64,000 nt of DNA from Bacteroidaceae bacterium (GCA_016284045.1 JAEEOB010000106.1:1-64000); one strand, 5' to 3'. Shown: positions 44,030 through 53,526, numbered from the stretch's first letter. A program made the numbers and translations. Notes: generated from the letters alone by a model not told the origin.

Positions 44030-47000
44030 ATGCTTCGTCTCTGTATATCCTTTCTTTTTTGCATTGCCTTCGTTCTGTGTGAGGCGCAGCAACGTGTTAT
44101 GCGATATTTCCCGGATGACAGAGACATTGTATGCGTGAACGGCCATAACCGTTACACGCGTGCGCTGTATGGCTCTCCCACATTGTTCCGTCTAGAGACG
44201 AGCGACCGCCCTGTGTTTGCCACTTACGACAAGGAAAACAGCCGGAATATCAGTTTCCGGCTTTCACTTCCTGACGGAAGCAGTGTGGCACTTGACTCAA
44301 CTGATTTATGCGAGGCAAGATACCAGGGAGGACGGCGCACTTACCGCCTGCGTCATCACACTTGGCCGGAAGAGGCAGAGCTGAACATCAATGTGATGTG
44401 CTGCTTTGACAGGGAGGCTGTCGTATGGAGATTCCAGCTAAACGGATTTGATAGTGCCACATTCCTTTCCCTCCGATCATGCCGGATTGCTGACACCAAA
44501 ATGAAACGGGGAGGCGATCTCGGAGTGGATCCGCGCAAACAGTTTGAGGCAGACCCGCAGAGACGCAATGAGCAAATCTGTGAGTGCAGGGTCGATACTG
44601 AATGCTTCATATATTATGGCAACCCCGACACGCTCAAAGTGCTTGATTTGCTGGAGGGAAGGGCAATCTTCAAAACAATAGATGATGAACGTCAGCGACG
44701 GATGGGCATGGTAGCGTTTGACACCCCGGACCCGTTTATCAATACTATGGGAAGCGTGTTAATGCAGGCTGCCGACGGACTGTGGGACAGACAGACATGG
44801 CTACACGGATGCATTGGCTGGCGCACACAGCTTGCTGGTTGGCGTGCCGCTTATGTGGGAGATGTGGTGGGCTGGCATGAGCGGTCAGACCGACATTTCC
44901 GTAATTATGCCGCGAGCATGGTCACCGATGTGACGCCTGTCGTGCCGCATCCCACTCAGGATCCTGAAAAGGGAATGGCGAGAGCACTGAAGAAATGGGG
45001 CACACAGATGTATTCCAATGGTTATATCTGCCGAAGTCCCAACAAAAATAATGTGATGCATCACTATGACATGAACCTCAACTTTATAGATGAGCTGACT
45101 GAACATCTGCAATACCAATGCGATACGATGTTCATTCGTGAGTTCTGGCCGAAGATGAAGTTACATCTGGAGTGGGAAAAACGGAATTTCGATCCCGACA
45201 ACGATCATCTCTATGATGCCTATTGCTGCATCTGGGCATCCGATGCGTTATACTACAACAGTGGGGCTGTGACACACAGTTCGGCATATAACTATAAAGC
45301 GAATAGGATGGCAGCGAGGATGGCGGAAATCGTGGGTGAAGAACCGGCACCATACAAGCAAGAGGCTGACCTTATTCTTGATGCCATGAACCGGCGGCTA
45401 TGGATCAATGAGGAAGGACACTGGGCTGAGTTCCAGGATTTCATGGGGCTGAGACGACTGCATAAAAGTGCGGCACTTTGGTCGGTTTATATACCCATTG
45501 ACTGCTGCGCCGGCACATCCCGACAGGCTTTACTCGCCACAGATTATGTGGATTGCTGCATCCCGCATATCCCCATTGACTATGAAGTGGACACCGGAGC
45601 GTTGCGCTTATTAGGCTTGGAAGGCAAGAGAAATAAATTCATGCCTGACAACTATTTCACGTTGAGTACCACAAACTGGATGCCATACGTGTGGAGTACT
45701 AACAACGTGGCGCATGAGGAGGTGGCGAACATGGCATTGGCATATATGCAGGCTGGCCGTCCATCGATGGGATTCAAACTGCTGAAGAGCGACTTGATCG
45801 ACGAGATGTTTTTGGGTGATTCGCCTGGAAATTTCGGACAAATTAGTTATTACGACGCTGCTCGTAAAGAGGCTTATCGAGATTTTGGAGATAATGTGGG
45901 AATCACAGCGAGGGCGTTGGTCAATGGGGTGTTCGGCATCATGCCGAAGGCACTCTTTGGAAAGTGTGTCATTCAGCCAGCATTTCCAGAAGAATGGAAT
46001 GAGGCGGCTGTCACCACTCCTTATCTCTCTTATAGGTTCCGTCGGGAGGGGAATGAAGATGTGTATGAGATCGAGCAGCATTTACAGCACCCGCTGAGAA
46101 TCATCCTGCGGCAAAGTGATGGGAATGGAATGTGGTACGAGGTGGAGGGCACAGATGATGAGCACCAGATTATCCGAATGGGACATATAAAACGACTGGA
46201 TAATGACAATTGGAAAAAACTATGGAATGATCGCCAGGAGTCTTTCACTCATGACCGTATGACGGAAATGGGACTTGATGATGTCACCCCCGATGCGTCA
46301 GATCGTCAACGGTATGTGAGGCTCGTCAACCTTTTTAATGCGAATGTATCCGATATCTTCGAAAACGAATACCGCTCTCCACGTTCGCCATACACCACGC
46401 TGGAGATACCGCTCCACGGGATGGGCGACTGGTGTGTGCCTGACTTGAAAGCCGACATCTCGGACGAGGGACTGAGAGACCATATTGCTCCTGATGGGAC
46501 ATTCGACACCCATGTGGGCGTGAAATTCCTCCTGCCGAAGTTGGGGCCGAATGTGGTGTTCACGTCGTTGTGGGACAACTATCCTGATTCCGTTGTCATT
46601 CCTGTCAGCGGAAATGCGGCATTTGCCTATCTGCTTATGGCTGGATCCACCAACAACATGCAGAGCAGAATCGACAACGGTCTGGTAATTGCCGAATACA
46701 CAGACAACACCACCGACACGCTATGCCTTATGAACCCCATAAACTGGTGTCCCATTGAGCAGGATTATTATTATGATGAATATGCGTTCTGGGCTCCAGA
46801 TAAACGGCCCTACCGAGTGCACCTTGGATCAGGACTCACCTCAAGGACACTCATAAAAGATCTCAATATCAAAGGAGACGGAACGGCAACGCATACCAGC
46901 GACTTCACAGAGACGGACACACCCTTAGCAGCTGGAATGGGCATACCACAGGGAGCAGCTCAACTGCTGAAAATGCCGCTCAACCGACAGAAAACTCTCC

Positions 47001-47071
47001 GAAGCATCAAGCTGCGTTCTCTCTCCAACGATGTGGTCATCGGAATCATGGCGATAACGTTGGAAGATTAG
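44030..47071 (+). CDS. Large secreted protein, DUF4450-type putative glycoside hydrolase
   Basis: 1013 residues with a signal peptide (LCISFLFCIAFVLCEA). An N-terminal beta-sandwich (to about 230) is followed by an (alpha/alpha)-barrel-like region (about 240-640) rich in Trp and acidic residues: WLHGCIGWRTQLAGWRAAY, HHYDMNLNFIDEL, YDAYCCIWASDALYYNSG and FTLSTTNWMPYVWSTNN. A C-terminal beta-rich part ends NDVVIGIMAITLED. I recall this layout as the DUF4450 family of Bacteroidota polysaccharide loci, with six-hairpin glycosidase folds. The substrate is unknown and no SusC/D pair lies nearby. Confidence 0.65.
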   Translation: MLRLCISFLFCIAFVLCEAQQRVMRYFPDDRDIVCVNGHNRYTRALYGSPTLFRLETSDRPVFATYDKENSRNISFRLSLPDGSSVALDSTDLCEARYQGGRRTYRLRHHTWPEEAELNINVMCCFDREAVVWRFQLNGFDSATFLSLRSCRIADTKMKRGGDLGVDPRKQFEADPQRRNEQICECRVDTECFIYYGNPDTLKVLDLLEGRAIFKTIDDERQRRMGMVAFDTPDPFINTMGSVLMQAADGLWDRQTWLHGCIGWRTQLAGWRAAYVGDVVGWHERSDRHFRNYAASMVTDVTPVVPHPTQDPEKGMARALKKWGTQMYSNGYICRSPNKNNVMHHYDMNLNFIDELTEHLQYQCDTMFIREFWPKMKLHLEWEKRNFDPDNDHLYDAYCCIWASDALYYNSGAVTHSSAYNYKANRMAARMAEIVGEEPAPYKQEADLILDAMNRRLWINEEGHWAEFQDFMGLRRLHKSAALWSVYIPIDCCAGTSRQALLATDYVDCCIPHIPIDYEVDTGALRLLGLEGKRNKFMPDNYFTLSTTNWMPYVWSTNNVAHEEVANMALAYMQAGRPSMGFKLLKSDLIDEMFLGDSPGNFGQISYYDAARKEAYRDFGDNVGITARALVNGVFGIMPKALFGKCVIQPAFPEEWNEAAVTTPYLSYRFRREGNEDVYEIEQHLQHPLRIILRQSDGNGMWYEVEGTDDEHQIIRMGHIKRLDNDNWKKLWNDRQESFTHDRMTEMGLDDVTPDASDRQRYVRLVNLFNANVSDIFENEYRSPRSPYTTLEIPLHGMGDWCVPDLKADISDEGLRDHIAPDGTFDTHVGVKFLLPKLGPNVVFTSLWDNYPDSVVIPVSGNAAFAYLLMAGSTNNMQSRIDNGLVIAEYTDNTTDTLCLMNPINWCPIEQDYYYDEYAFWAPDKRPYRVHLGSGLTSRTLIKDLNIKGDGTATHTSDFTETDTPLAAGMGIPQGAAQLLKMPLNRQKTLRSIKLRSLSNDVVIGIMAITLED

Positions 47072-47121
47072 GTTTTTAGTTACATTTTTTCTCTGTTAAC
47101 TAAAAAAACTTATCCGTTGGA

Positions 47122-47152
47122 TTTGGAAACTCAAATATTTTGTTTAACTTTG
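47122..47152 (+). promoter_or_regulatory. Promoter of rubrerythrin
   Basis: TTTG at 47122-47125, 19-nt spacer, TAACTTTG at 47145-47152; the leader is about 75 nt. Confidence 0.85.
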
Positions 47153-47233
47153 CAATGGATAATCCCTTTTTCGGGAGGAATTATTGAAACGCAGTGTTTT
47201 ACTGCCTGTTTTATTTTTTAAAAATAGTAGATT

Positions 47234-47788
47234 ATGGGATCAAAAAATGAAAAACTGAAAGGAACGAAGACCGAAAAGAACCTCATGGAGGCTTTTGCTG
47301 GTGAGTCGATGGCACGCAACAAATACACCTATTTTGCCTCGAGAGCGAAAAAAGACGGCTATGTGCAGATGGCTGCCATTTTCGAGGAGACTGCCGCCAA
47401 CGAGAAGGAACATGCCAAAATCTGGTATAAGTACTTGAATGGTGGCTCTGTGAGTGACACCGTGACTAACCTGAATGATGCTGCAGAAGGTGAGAATTTC
47501 GAGTGGACCGACATGTATGCGCGTATGGCTCGTGAGGCACGTGAGGAAGGCTTCGATGAGATTGCCGACAAGTTTGAGATGGTGGCTGCCATTGAGAAAC
47601 ATCATGAGGAGCGTTATCGCAAACTCTTGAAAAACATCGAAGACAAGAAAGTGTTCACGAAAGACGGTGATGCCGTTTGGCAGTGTGCCAACTGCGGACA
47701 TATTGTTATCGGGAAGCAGGCACCGGAAATATGCCCCGTGTGTGACCATCCACAGAGCTTCTTTCAGGTACTGGCTGAGAATTATTAG
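47234..47788 (+). CDS. rbr: Rubrerythrin
   Basis: 184 residues. The ferritin-like diiron domain has [36 protein letters not shown] (E-x2-H) and [17 protein letters not shown]. The C-terminal rubredoxin domain has two Cys pairs, [12 protein letters not shown] and [13 protein letters not shown]. It reduces hydrogen peroxide with electrons from NAD(P)H-linked partners, a usual oxidative-stress defence in anaerobes. The separate strong promoter suggests single-gene stress regulation. Confidence 0.95.
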   Translation: MGSKNEKLKGTKTEKNLMEAFAGESMARNKYTYFASRAKKDGYVQMAAIFEETAANEKEHAKIWYKYLNGGSVSDTVTNLNDAAEGENFEWTDMYARMAREAREEGFDEIADKFEMVAAIEKHHEERYRKLLKNIEDKKVFTKDGDAVWQCANCGHIVIGKQAPEICPVCDHPQSFFQVLAENY

Positions 47789-47866
47789 TTTTTTCAGTCC
47801 GATTATTCTGATTATTCCGATTCATCGAAGTACCATTATTTCGAAATCCCCCAAAAGACACCTAAT

Positions 47867-47908
47867 CTCTCAACACTCAACTTTTAACTATAAACATTAA
47901 ATTTTTAC
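47867..47908. repeat. Period-7 array in the SH3-protein leader
   Basis: CTCTCAA, CACTCAA, CTTTTAA, CTATAAA, CATTAAA, TTTTTAC in 7-bp register, ending 4 bases before the ATG at 47913. Confidence 0.75.
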
Positions 47909-47912
47909 TATT

Positions 47913-48419
47913 ATGAAACGAATCATTTTCTCGCTGATCATGATGGCATCAGCTTTCACATTGAGTGCACAACAATATTACGGACGTGTGACTGACCCCG
48001 ACGGTTACACAAACATCCGCCGCGGACCATCTACAGGATCGCCAATCGTGCGCCGCTACAATTCGGGAGAGTATCTCTATTACACTCCTGCAGGAAACGG
48101 ATGGAGCAAAGTGTATTCGGGTGCGCGAAGCAACACATTCATGGGCTATATGTCCACCAGCCGTATTGCACCAGTGGATCCTAATAGCAGCTATGACCGT
48201 CCGGCGCCAAGAAGAGACAACTTCCGCTCAGGACATATCGTTGACCCTGACGATTACTATGTGAACATCCGTAAGGGACCGGGAACTAACTATGCCATCA
48301 CAGGAAGACTTGATGTCGGCACGTACGTGTATTACACACCGACCAATTCTAACTGGTATAAGGTATATACACGCAACAAGCGTTTTCTCGGTTACGTTTA
48401 TTATGACAGAATCGATTGA
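47913..48419 (+). CDS. Secreted protein with two bacterial SH3 domains
   Basis: 168 residues with a signal peptide (IIFSLIMMASAFTLSAQ). Two SH3b domains cover about residues 24-88 and 108-168. Each has the pattern V(T)DPDGYTNIRRGPSTGSPI ... YYTP ... W.KVY and a DRID end. SH3b domains bind peptidoglycan peptides or protein partners in the envelope. There is no catalytic domain, so it is a binding or scaffold protein; partner unknown. Confidence 0.85.
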   Translation: MKRIIFSLIMMASAFTLSAQQYYGRVTDPDGYTNIRRGPSTGSPIVRRYNSGEYLYYTPAGNGWSKVYSGARSNTFMGYMSTSRIAPVDPNSSYDRPAPRRDNFRSGHIVDPDDYYVNIRKGPGTNYAITGRLDVGTYVYYTPTNSNWYKVYTRNKRFLGYVYYDRID

Positions 48420-48434
48420 TTCGTAACTGTGCCA

Positions 48435-48472
48435 AAAAAAGGTGTGTTCAGCATTCTGGACACACCTTTTTT
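48435..48472. terminator. Bidirectional terminator after the SH3 gene
   Basis: AAAAAAGGTGTGTTCAG pairs with CTGGACACACCTTTTTT around CATT (one G-T pair), T runs on both sides, between converging genes. Confidence 0.9.
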
Positions 48473-48490
48473 GTTCCACAATTTATAAAA

Positions 48491-48564
48491 TCTATAATAT
48501 CCTATATTATCCTATATATTCCTATATCATCCTATAAATTCCTATATCATCCTATAAATTCCTG
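48491..48564. repeat. Period-10 CCTATA array between converging genes
   Basis: TCTATAATAT, CCTATATTAT, CCTATATATT, CCTATATCAT, CCTATAAATT, CCTATATCAT, CCTATAAATT in exact 10-bp register. Unlike most arrays here it has no start codon downstream. Confidence 0.9.
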
Positions 48565-48593
48565 TTTTTTACTTCCGAAACATATATTAAAAC

Positions 48594-49538
48594 CTATTTC
48601 AGAAACTCCCTCACCCGCCGGATATATTCCTCGCGGTGGTTTTTATAAGACTGAGCATGACCCGTTTCTTTTGTGACCCAAAGTTCTTTAGGAGTCGTTT
48701 TCACATCATATAGTCGATACACCATTTCCGTGGGAACAAACGTGTCTTGGTCACCGTGGATGAAAAGCATGGGATGGGGGCATTTCTTCAACTGCTCAAG
48801 GGCAGAGGCCTCGCTGAAACTCCATCCGTAGCGCAGTTTGCATAATAGACTCGATGTGTACATCAGAGGAAACTCAGGCAGACCGAACCGTGCTTTCATC
48901 TCTCCGGCAAATTCGTCCCATACGCTCGTGTAACCACAGTCGTTTACAAAACGGATGTCCTTGATACCATCAGGTATTGGTTCTCCAGAGATCATCATCG
49001 CCGTGGCACCGCCCATCGACACTCCGTGGACCACCATCGTATCCGTCTTAAATGCCTCAAGCCAACGGAGCATGTCCAATCTGTCAAGCCACCCCATTCG
49101 CACGACATCACCATCGCTCTGCCCGTGACCATACACATCGGGTATGACAACATTGTAGCCGAACTCACGTTCATACATCCGCGCCAGATAGAAAAACTTG
49201 ATAGCCTGGTCGCGCCAGCCGTGAATCAGCAGGGCGGTACGACCGCAGTCGCTATTTCTGTTGATTTTCTTCACATAGTAGGCATGACAGCGGTAGCCTT
49301 CCGGGAAAGTCATGAACGTGTCGCGCAGGGCATTTGCCTCACGCAGGCTATCTACCCACTCCTCCGTCTCTGGATAATTCTCGAACAGGCGGATATAGCA
49401 GGAGTCCGTGTCCAAGCGGTCGGGGTCAGACGCCAGTGAGTAGTTGAGCATATAGAAACTGCCCCCGATGATGATTCCGACAAACAGTAACAGCACGCTG
49501 ACTACCCACCTTATAATTAATTTATTACGTCGTTTCAT
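48594..49538 (-). CDS. Membrane-anchored alpha/beta hydrolase
   Basis: 314 residues from ATG 49536-49538 (MKRRNKLIIRWVVSVLLLF). One N-terminal membrane segment anchors a periplasmic alpha/beta-hydrolase domain: LLIHGWRDQ (about 100), nucleophile elbow VHGVSMGGATAM (Ser about 169), acid in FIHGDQDTFVP (about 270) and final His in KETGHAQSY. Relatives are serine hydrolases of the BAAT/Abhydrolase group; substrate unknown. The frame opens 5 codons earlier, but the -7 box at 49543-49550 lies there, so the shorter start is used. Confidence 0.88.
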   Translation of the reverse strand: MKRRNKLIIRWVVSVLLLFVGIIIGGSFYMLNYSLASDPDRLDTDSCYIRLFENYPETEEWVDSLREANALRDTFMTFPEGYRCHAYYVKKINRNSDCGRTALLIHGWRDQAIKFFYLARMYEREFGYNVVIPDVYGHGQSDGDVVRMGWLDRLDMLRWLEAFKTDTMVVHGVSMGGATAMMISGEPIPDGIKDIRFVNDCGYTSVWDEFAGEMKARFGLPEFPLMYTSSLLCKLRYGWSFSEASALEQLKKCPHPMLFIHGDQDTFVPTEMVYRLYDVKTTPKELWVTKETGHAQSYKNHREEYIRRVREFLK

Positions 49539-49542
49539 ATTG

Positions 49543-49550
49543 CAAAGATA
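49543..49550 (-). promoter_or_regulatory. -7 element 4 bases before the hydrolase ATG (leaderless)
   Basis: The minus strand reads TATCTTTG. The expected start of transcription would fall on or next to the ATG at 49538, implying a leaderless message. Confidence 0.65.
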
Positions 49551-49706
49551 CAATTAAGAGAGCACAATACAAAATGAAAACACAGTTTTTTATTTTTATT
49601 GTCGAACGATAGTATCTTCGGAACCAGCCAAAGATAAAAAGCACCGCCCATATTTCCAAATTTTTACTGATATTTTTGAGAATTGGCTGTTTTTCTCCTT
49701 TTTTAT

Positions 49707-49737
49707 TTTGAGTATTTTGAAAAACTTTTTAAATTTG
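49707..49737 (+). promoter_or_regulatory. Promoter of the VanX-type dipeptidase gene
   Basis: TTTG at 49707-49710, 19-nt spacer, TAAATTTG at 49730-49737; leader about 70 nt. Confidence 0.8.
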
Positions 49738-49811
49738 CAGACGATTACTTAATTCCAAAACTTATAAGTCTATAATAAATTTAAGTTCGAATTAATGGAA
49801 GCTTATTAAAT

Positions 49812-50507
49812 ATGAAAAAAATCACTTTTTTACTATTTTTACTGGCTCTCTCTGCCACATCATTAGCGCAGGGATTTCAGCCGCATCAGGGATTTGTGCT
49901 TGTGAGGGACTATGTGCCCGATGTGATTGAGGACATCCGCTATTTCACCTCCAACAATTTCATGGGGGCGAAAGTGAACGGCTATGAGGCGAATGCCGCC
50001 ATTGTCACCACCCGTACAGCCCAGGCGCTCAAGGAGGCTGCCGACGAGTTGCGCCAGATGGGGTATGTCATTAAAATCTACGATGCTTACCGTCCTCAGC
50101 AGGCGGTTGACCACTTTGTGCGTTGGGCTCAAGGAACGGATCAGAAAAACAAAAAGGACTATTACCCCACAATCGAGAAGCGTAATCTCTTCCCGAGATA
50201 TATCGCTCGCAAGTCGGGGCATAGCAAGGGCAGTACTGTCGATCTGACCATCTGCTATAAGGATACGAAGAAAGAAGTTGATATGGGAAGCCATTTCGAC
50301 TATTTCGGACCCCCTTCACACACCACCTATTTGGGTGCATATCCTGGCGGAAACGTCAATAAGACCCACAACAAAAACCGCCTGATGCTCAAACGTGTGA
50401 TGGAAAAGCACGGATTTACCAACTATGCTAACGAATGGTGGCACTTCACTCTCAACAACCAACCTTTTCCAAACACTTATTTTAACTTTCCTGTGAGAGA
50501 TAAGTGA
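49812..50507 (+). CDS. D-alanyl-D-alanine dipeptidase (VanX-type, M15D)
   Basis: 231 residues with a signal peptide (FLLFLLALSATSLAQG). M15D zinc motifs: SGHSKGSTVDLT (H and D ligands, about 137-148) and NEWWHFTL (His, about 213). DIRYFTSNNFMG and YDAYRPQQAVDHF are also typical. It cleaves D-Ala-D-Ala or related cell-wall dipeptides. With a signal peptide and no vancomycin genes around, recycling of wall peptides in the periplasm is likelier than resistance. Confidence 0.92.
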   Translation: MKKITFLLFLLALSATSLAQGFQPHQGFVLVRDYVPDVIEDIRYFTSNNFMGAKVNGYEANAAIVTTRTAQALKEAADELRQMGYVIKIYDAYRPQQAVDHFVRWAQGTDQKNKKDYYPTIEKRNLFPRYIARKSGHSKGSTVDLTICYKDTKKEVDMGSHFDYFGPPSHTTYLGAYPGGNVNKTHNKNRLMLKRVMEKHGFTNYANEWWHFTLNNQPFPNTYFNFPVRDK

Positions 50508-50588
50508 TGATAAGAGTTGATTTTGTCATTAGATAGGCGTTTTTTGAAATTTATCTGACAAATAGATACAACATCTTTATTTTTTTTG

Positions 50589-50596
50589 TAAATTTG
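50589..50596 (+). promoter_or_regulatory. -7 element for ilvE-trmB
   Basis: TAAATTTG, 36 bases before the ilvE ATG; no perfect TTTG -33 at the ideal spacing. Confidence 0.6.
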
Positions 50597-50632
50597 CTGA
50601 TTAATTTACAAAAACACTAAAAAACAGATATT

Positions 50633-51652
50633 ATGGCAGAACTGATGGACTGGTCGAACTTGGGGTTCGGCTATCACAAGACAGATTACAATGTGCGGTG
50701 TTGGTATCGCGATGGAAAATGGGGCGAGATTGAAGTGAGCAGCGAGGAAACTTTTCCAATTCATATCGCTGCTACATGCCTGCACTATGGTCAGGAGGCT
50801 TTCGAAGGACTGAAAGCTTACCGATGTCCTGACGGAAAGGTGAGGGTGTTCCGGCCCGATGAGAATGCAGCGCGACTACAGTCAACTTGTAGGGGAATCC
50901 TCATGCCAGAGGTGCCTACAGAGTTGTTTATTGAGATGGTGAAAAAAGTGGTAAGGCTCAATGAACGATTTATTCCCCCTTACGAGAGTGGAGCGACACT
51001 ATATGTCCGTCCACTGATGATTGGCACCAGCGCACAGGTGGGGGTGCATCCCTCAAAGGAATATCTCTTCCTGATACTTGTCACGCCGGTGGGACCCTAT
51101 TTCAAGGGTGGGTTCGCATCCAATCCCTATGTGATTATCCGTGAGCATGACCGATCTGCACCTCTCGGGACTGGTATATATAAGGTAGGCGGAAACTATG
51201 CTGCTTCGTTGCTCGCCAACAAGAAAGCTCACGACAAAGGCTATGCCTGCGAGTTTTATCTCGACGCGAAAGAAAAGAAATATATCGACGAGTGTGGTGC
51301 AGCCAACTTCTTCGGAATCAAGGACAACACCTACGTGACACCAAAATCCACATCGATTCTGCCGTCTATCACAAACAAGAGCCTTATGCAGCTTGCAGAA
51401 GACTTTGGCATGAAGGTGGAGCGCCGTCAGATTCCGGAGGAGGAACTTTCTACCTTCGAGGAGGCTGGTGCCTGCGGAACAGCAGCCGTGATTTCACCGA
51501 TTTCATATATCGACGACTTGGAGACAGGTAAACGCTATGACTTCGGTGAGAAGCCCGGACCTGTCAGCCATAAGCTATTTGAGCATCTGCGCAATATCCA
51601 GTATGGTATCGACGAGGATATCCACGGATGGACCATGGTGGTGATTGATTAA
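50633..51652 (+). CDS. ilvE: Branched-chain amino acid aminotransferase
   Basis: 339 residues, fold-type IV PLP enzyme. [14 protein letters not shown] (about 52), the PLP lysine in [13 protein letters not shown] (about 184), [13 protein letters not shown] (about 220) and [15 protein letters not shown] (about 280) match the longer BCAT group. It transfers amino groups between glutamate and the keto acids of Leu, Ile and Val. The trmB start follows 2 bases after its stop codon, so the two are translationally close. Confidence 0.95.
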   Translation: MAELMDWSNLGFGYHKTDYNVRCWYRDGKWGEIEVSSEETFPIHIAATCLHYGQEAFEGLKAYRCPDGKVRVFRPDENAARLQSTCRGILMPEVPTELFIEMVKKVVRLNERFIPPYESGATLYVRPLMIGTSAQVGVHPSKEYLFLILVTPVGPYFKGGFASNPYVIIREHDRSAPLGTGIYKVGGNYAASLLANKKAHDKGYACEFYLDAKEKKYIDECGAANFFGIKDNTYVTPKSTSILPSITNKSLMQLAEDFGMKVERRQIPEEELSTFEEAGACGTAAVISPISYIDDLETGKRYDFGEKPGPVSHKLFEHLRNIQYGIDEDIHGWTMVVID

Positions 51653-51654
51653 TC

Positions 51655-52446
51655 ATGGGCAAAGGCAAACTGGCGAAATTCGAAGATATGCAAGAAAACC
51701 CTCTTGTAGTGCAATGTCCCTTCTGGATGTTGCAACAGGAGGGTTTTGGTATGCGTGGACGATGGAACCAGGATTTTTTTCATAACGACCATCCCATCGT
51801 GCTCGAACTGGGCTGCGGACGAGGTGAATACACCGTGGGACTGGCACGTCGCTACCTTGACAAGAATTTCATTGGTGTGGATATCAAGGGCGCACGGATG
51901 TGGCATGGTGCACAGGAAGCACTTAAGGAAGGAATGAAGAATGTGGGGTTTCTGCGGACAACAATTGAGTTCATTCATGAGTTTTTCGCTCAGGATGAGG
52001 TCAGCGAGATATGGCTTACTTTCTCCGACCCCCAGATGAAGAAAGCCACCAAGCGCCTTTCCAGCACATGGTTCATGCAGAGATACCAAAAGATGCTGAC
52101 CGACGGAGGACTTATCCACCTGAAGACCGACTCTCCTTTTCTCTACACCTACACCTGCCTGATGGCTGAACATAACAGCCTGCCGGTTCTGGCTGCCACT
52201 GATGACTTGTATGCGGAGAATCTTCTGGAAGGGCAGCCTGCCGACAGTTTGCTCTCCGACCCCTCGCTCAGGGAAATCCAGACATACTATGAGCAGATGT
52301 GGCTCGAAAGGGGATTCTCCATCAAATACATTTGTTTCAGACTGCCCCGCGAAAGTGAGCTGGAAGAGCCAGACCAGGAAATCCCCGTTGACGGCTATCG
52401 ATCATATCACCATGAGGTGAGGTCAACCAAGACCACGGCAAAGTAG
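51655..52446 (+). CDS. trmB: tRNA (guanine46-N7)-methyltransferase
   Basis: 263 residues. SAM motif [18 protein letters not shown] (residues 44-60). [30 protein letters not shown] (the PDPW-like substrate loop, here SDPQ) and [15 protein letters not shown] follow. It methylates G46 in the tRNA variable loop. A C-terminal extension after residue 230 is polar and variable. It ends before a strong terminator shared with rpmH. Confidence 0.94.
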   Translation: MGKGKLAKFEDMQENPLVVQCPFWMLQQEGFGMRGRWNQDFFHNDHPIVLELGCGRGEYTVGLARRYLDKNFIGVDIKGARMWHGAQEALKEGMKNVGFLRTTIEFIHEFFAQDEVSEIWLTFSDPQMKKATKRLSSTWFMQRYQKMLTDGGLIHLKTDSPFLYTYTCLMAEHNSLPVLAATDDLYAENLLEGQPADSLLSDPSLREIQTYYEQMWLERGFSIKYICFRLPRESELEEPDQEIPVDGYRSYHHEVRSTKTTAK

Positions 52447-52455
52447 TTTTTACGA

Positions 52456-52492
52456 CAAAAAAATGGCGCAGCCATCGGCTGCGCCATTTTTT
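52456..52492. terminator. Bidirectional terminator between trmB and rpmH
   Basis: AAATGGCGCAGCC-ATC-GGCTGCGCCATTT: a perfect 13-bp stem with a 3-nt loop, flanked by A and T runs, between converging genes. Confidence 0.95.
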
Positions 52493-52510
52493 GTCAATGT
52501 CGTTTCGACA

Positions 52511-52666
52511 TTATTTTCCGTGATGCTCGCTGGATACGGTGAGCTTTTTGCGACCCTTCTTACGACGGTCTGAGAGGACCTTCCGGCCGTTCTTTGTGCT
52601 CATACGCTCGCGGAAACCATGCTTGTTCACTCTCTTACGATTGTGAGGTTGGAATGTTCTTTTCAT
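52511..52666 (-). CDS. rpmH: Ribosomal protein L34
   Basis: 51 residues: [20 protein letters not shown], then [20 protein letters not shown] and [11 protein letters not shown]. Very basic, with the invariant KRTFQP..RKR..KHGFR.RM.T..GR.VL..RR.KGR core of bL34. The Ser/Glu/His-bearing C-terminal extension is of the Bacteroidota form. It has its own promoter and a leader of about 110 nt, divergent from efp. Confidence 0.96.
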   Translation of the reverse strand: MKRTFQPHNRKRVNKHGFRERMSTKNGRKVLSDRRKKGRKKLTVSSEHHGK

Positions 52667-52785
52667 TGTTCTAACTATTTAATTGTTTTTATTTGCGATT
52701 TTACTGCTAGTGTTCGGTGTTGAAAAACAGGCTGAAATTGAAGAAATATTACTCCATTGCCGCTCACAGCACCAAAACGAGTTGC

Positions 52786-52815
52786 AAAATTAGTGATTTT
52801 ATGTAAAATAACAAA
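52786..52815 (-). promoter_or_regulatory. Promoter of rpmH
   Basis: On the minus strand TTTG (complement of 52812-52815), 18-nt spacer, TAATTTTG (complement of 52786-52793). Confidence 0.75.
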
Positions 52816-52842
52816 AAGTTATGCCGATTTTGACCAACTTTT

Positions 52843-52873
52843 TTTGTCATTTTATGAAAAAAACCTAATTTTG
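52843..52873 (+). promoter_or_regulatory. Promoter of efp
   Basis: TTTG at 52843-52846, 19-nt spacer, TAATTTTG at 52866-52873. The leader of about 90 nt is AT-rich. Confidence 0.85.
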
Positions 52874-52968
52874 CATAAAATTTGGTGCTCTGATTTTGCA
52901 ATCGGGTGAAGAATTTATATAAAACAGCAAATAATCAAAATAATTAATAATCTAAAAAAACAGCTAAT

Positions 52969-53526
52969 ATGTTAGCAGGTGACATTAAGAAAAATGTGTG
53001 CTTACGTCTTGATGGTCGTATCTATGTGGTTATCGACTTTCTGCACGTGAAGCCGGGAAAAGGTAATACAGTGATGCGCACCAAGCTCCGCGACGTTCAG
53101 GACGGACGTGTGCTTGAGCGCACTTGGATTGTGACTGCAAAATTGGAGGATGTCCAGGTCGATCACCGTCAGTTCCAGTATCTCTATAAGGAGGGAGACG
53201 ACCTTGTGTTTATGAACACAGAGACTTACGAGCAGGTGAACATCAGTAAGGATGTGATTGAAGGTGTTGATTTCCTCAAGGAGGGTGAGAACGTGATGGC
53301 TGCTATCGATTCTGCAACTGACACTATCCTCACCGTTGAAATTCCTGTGAAGGTTGTCCTCAAAGTCACTTACACCGAGCCGGGACTGAAAGGCGACACT
53401 GCAACCAATGCGACTAAGCCGGCAACAGTGGAGACAGGAGCTAAGATTCGTGTTCCGCTGTTCATCAACGAAGGCGATTTAATCGAGGTTGACACCAGAG
53501 ACGGTTCATACGTCACAAGGAAATGA
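52969..53526 (+). CDS. efp: Elongation factor P
   Basis: 185 residues in three beta domains. The N-terminal loop VKPGKGNTVMRTKLRDV has the lysine (KPGKG) that enters the peptidyl-transferase centre and is the site of modification in many species. The C-terminal signature is DLIEVDTRDGSYVTRK. It relieves ribosome stalling at polyproline. The N-terminal MLAGDIKKNVCLRLDGRIY is slightly divergent from the usual start (MIxxxDLRxG) but fits Bacteroidota proteins. No modification gene (epmA or ymfI type) is nearby. Confidence 0.94.
   Translation: MLAGDIKKNVCLRLDGRIYVVIDFLHVKPGKGNTVMRTKLRDVQDGRVLERTWIVTAKLEDVQVDHRQFQYLYKEGDDLVFMNTETYEQVNISKDVIEGVDFLKEGENVMAAIDSATDTILTVEIPVKVVLKVTYTEPGLKGDTATNATKPATVETGAKIRVPLFINEGDLIEVDTRDGSYVTRK

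Noticed and set aside
47240-47749. 169-codon frame opposite rubrerythrin
   Set aside because: It is the antisense shadow of a well-defined protein and has no promoter or family features.
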